In this document: one piece after another, positions 22,825-23,524 of the stretch
Numbering within the stretch: position 1 is the stretch's first letter
Layout of the letters: the number at the start of each line of letters is the position of its first letter
Source: JBDHTS01 sp044220535
GTDB taxonomy: Bacteria; Pseudomonadota; Alphaproteobacteria; Micavibrionales; Micavibrionaceae
Assembly: GCA_044220535.1 (NCBI GenBank)
Contig: JBGAQU010000038.1
Location: 1 to 23,524 of the forward strand
DNA length: 23,524 nucleotides
Direction: 5' to 3'
Position numbers and translations under genes: made by a program
The notes under the pieces: generated by a model
Told to the model about the DNA's origin: nothing
Database searches by the model: none
The model's input: only the letters and a program-made list of their open reading frames with translations

Positions 22825-23373
22825 TTACCGCGCATAGTCCATGATCGCGGACGGCGTCAGGTAATCGAACAGCGTCTTGCTGGAGGATTGGTTGACTTCG
22901 CCGCCCGTGAGGATCGGCGTTTCAAACAGGATGCCGTTTTGATAGATCAGCGTCACCGTGTAATCATATCCTGTCTGGTCCGTGCGAATGCGGAACGGCG
23001 ATGTGAAGCCGATATCCTTCTCCACGTTTTTGAATTTCAGGCTATAGCCATACAACGACTGCAGGAAAATACTCTGCGCGTCCTGGCCGATTTTGCCGTC
23101 GCGGAATTCAACGGCGCTGCTGCCGTAGAGGGCAATCAGGATTTCATTGCGCTGAAGCCGCGTCAGGTCTTTCTGGGGACGGTCCAGAATGGACAGGACC
23201 TGAGCTTCCGTCATACCTTTCTGGATGGTCTTCACACGCTGCATCAGCTCTTCGGGGGTTTTATAGGCGGACCGGTTTACATCCTCATTTCCGCCCGGAA
23301 GACTCATAACGCCTGCGCAGCCGCATAACAGTATCAGGAGAAGAACTGATACGGCCCTGAAAAAGCACCGCAT
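22825..23373 (-). CDS. SmpA/BamE-like outer-membrane lipoprotein
   Basis: This is a predicted lipoprotein with a short BamE/SmpA-like motif. From the ATG at 23373 it has 182 residues: a signal peptide with hydrophobic core AVSVLLLILL and lipobox LCGC, lipidated on Cys19. The adjacent GMTEAQVLSILDRPQKDL (about residues 53-70) resembles the helix-turn motif of the SmpA/OmlA family. Family members help outer-membrane protein assembly or stabilise the envelope, but this protein is longer than E. coli BamE, so orthology is uncertain. A GTG start at 23391 would add six residues and no clear ribosome binding site favours either. The bases to the window end (23392-23524) show no gene that I can support. 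Confidence 0.75.
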   Translation of the reverse strand: MRCFFRAVSVLLLILLCGCAGVMSLPGGNEDVNRSAYKTPEELMQRVKTIQKGMTEAQVLSILDRPQKDLTRLQRNEILIALYGSSAVEFRDGKIGQDAQSIFLQSLYGYSLKFKNVEKDIGFTSPFRIRTDQTGYDYTVTLIYQNGILFETPILTGGEVNQSSSKTLFDYLTPSAIMDYAR

Positions 23374-23524
23374 GGGTAAGGTATATATCACACTTATATT
23401 ATCGCAAATATTAACGAATTTTACCAGTTAAAACCTTAAGTTCAGACGGTTTTTCAGTGTTGCAACGCGGCTAAAAAGCGCTTTCCGAGGAAAATCATTG
23501 AAATAACTGCCCGTATGGTCTTTT

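Noticed and set aside
1..23524. CRISPR arrays, insertion sequences or rRNA genes
   Set aside because: No regularly spaced direct repeats, transposase motifs or rRNA sequence were seen on either strand.

Overview
This window looks like a chromosomal segment of an alphaproteobacterium, most likely a free-living or predatory/epibiotic Rhodospirillales- or Micavibrio-like lineage. That placement is inferred from gene families and gene order only. Supporting signs are a split F-type ATP synthase operon with paired b and b' subunits (atpI-B-E-F'-F), a dsbA-like gene overlapping smc, a ParE-type topoisomerase subunit, and the tig-clpP-lon-hup order. All protein-coding housekeeping genes use ordinary stops, including TGA. 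No integrase, transposase, CRISPR array or complete mobile element is visible.

Layout. 1-2385 (minus strand): the Fo operon, with atpF running off the left edge. 2386-3543 (plus strand): two AT-rich orphan genes, each with its own strong sigma70-type promoter; a 39-bp copy of the smc 3' end lies directly after the first. 3544-7796 (minus): dsbA-like then smc, overlapping by one base. 7931-8419 (minus): an orphan gene. 8494-10518 (minus): parE. 10649-12197 (plus): a YciA-like thioesterase, translationally coupled to a secreted protein of unknown function whose C-terminus appears frameshifted, ending in a bidirectional terminator shared with glnA (12272-13705, minus). 13889-15345 (plus): tRNA-His, a small membrane protein behind a long perfect hairpin, a stand-alone NAD(P)H-hydrate dehydratase domain, and tRNA-Leu followed by a structured repeat. 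15464-22246 (plus): the protein quality-control and nucleoid block of trigger factor, an orphan gene, ClpP, Lon and HU, with a minus-strand SLOG-fold gene between lon and hup. 22355-23373: tRNA-Val, an orphan gene and a convergent SmpA/BamE-like lipoprotein.

Functionally, most of the window is core machinery: energy coupling (Fo), chromosome segregation and topology (SMC, ParE, HU), nitrogen assimilation (GlnA), metabolite repair (NnrD), envelope redox folding (DsbA-like) and proteostasis (Tig, ClpP, Lon). Unrecognised small genes sit at the joints between these conserved blocks.

The observations most worth following are: (1) the smc-tail duplication, whose four differences from the real smc end are all synonymous; (2) two apparent one-base C-terminal frameshifts, in clpP and in the secreted protein, plus an in-frame TGA at codon 3 of the SLOG gene; (3) absence of clpX from between clpP and lon; (4) an 18-bp perfect hairpin that appears to form the whole 5' leader of a small membrane-protein gene; (5) a truncated NnrD and no glnB beside glnA. 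I see no convincing complete new multi-gene system. The smc-3'-end locus is the best candidate for an undescribed insertion hotspot.
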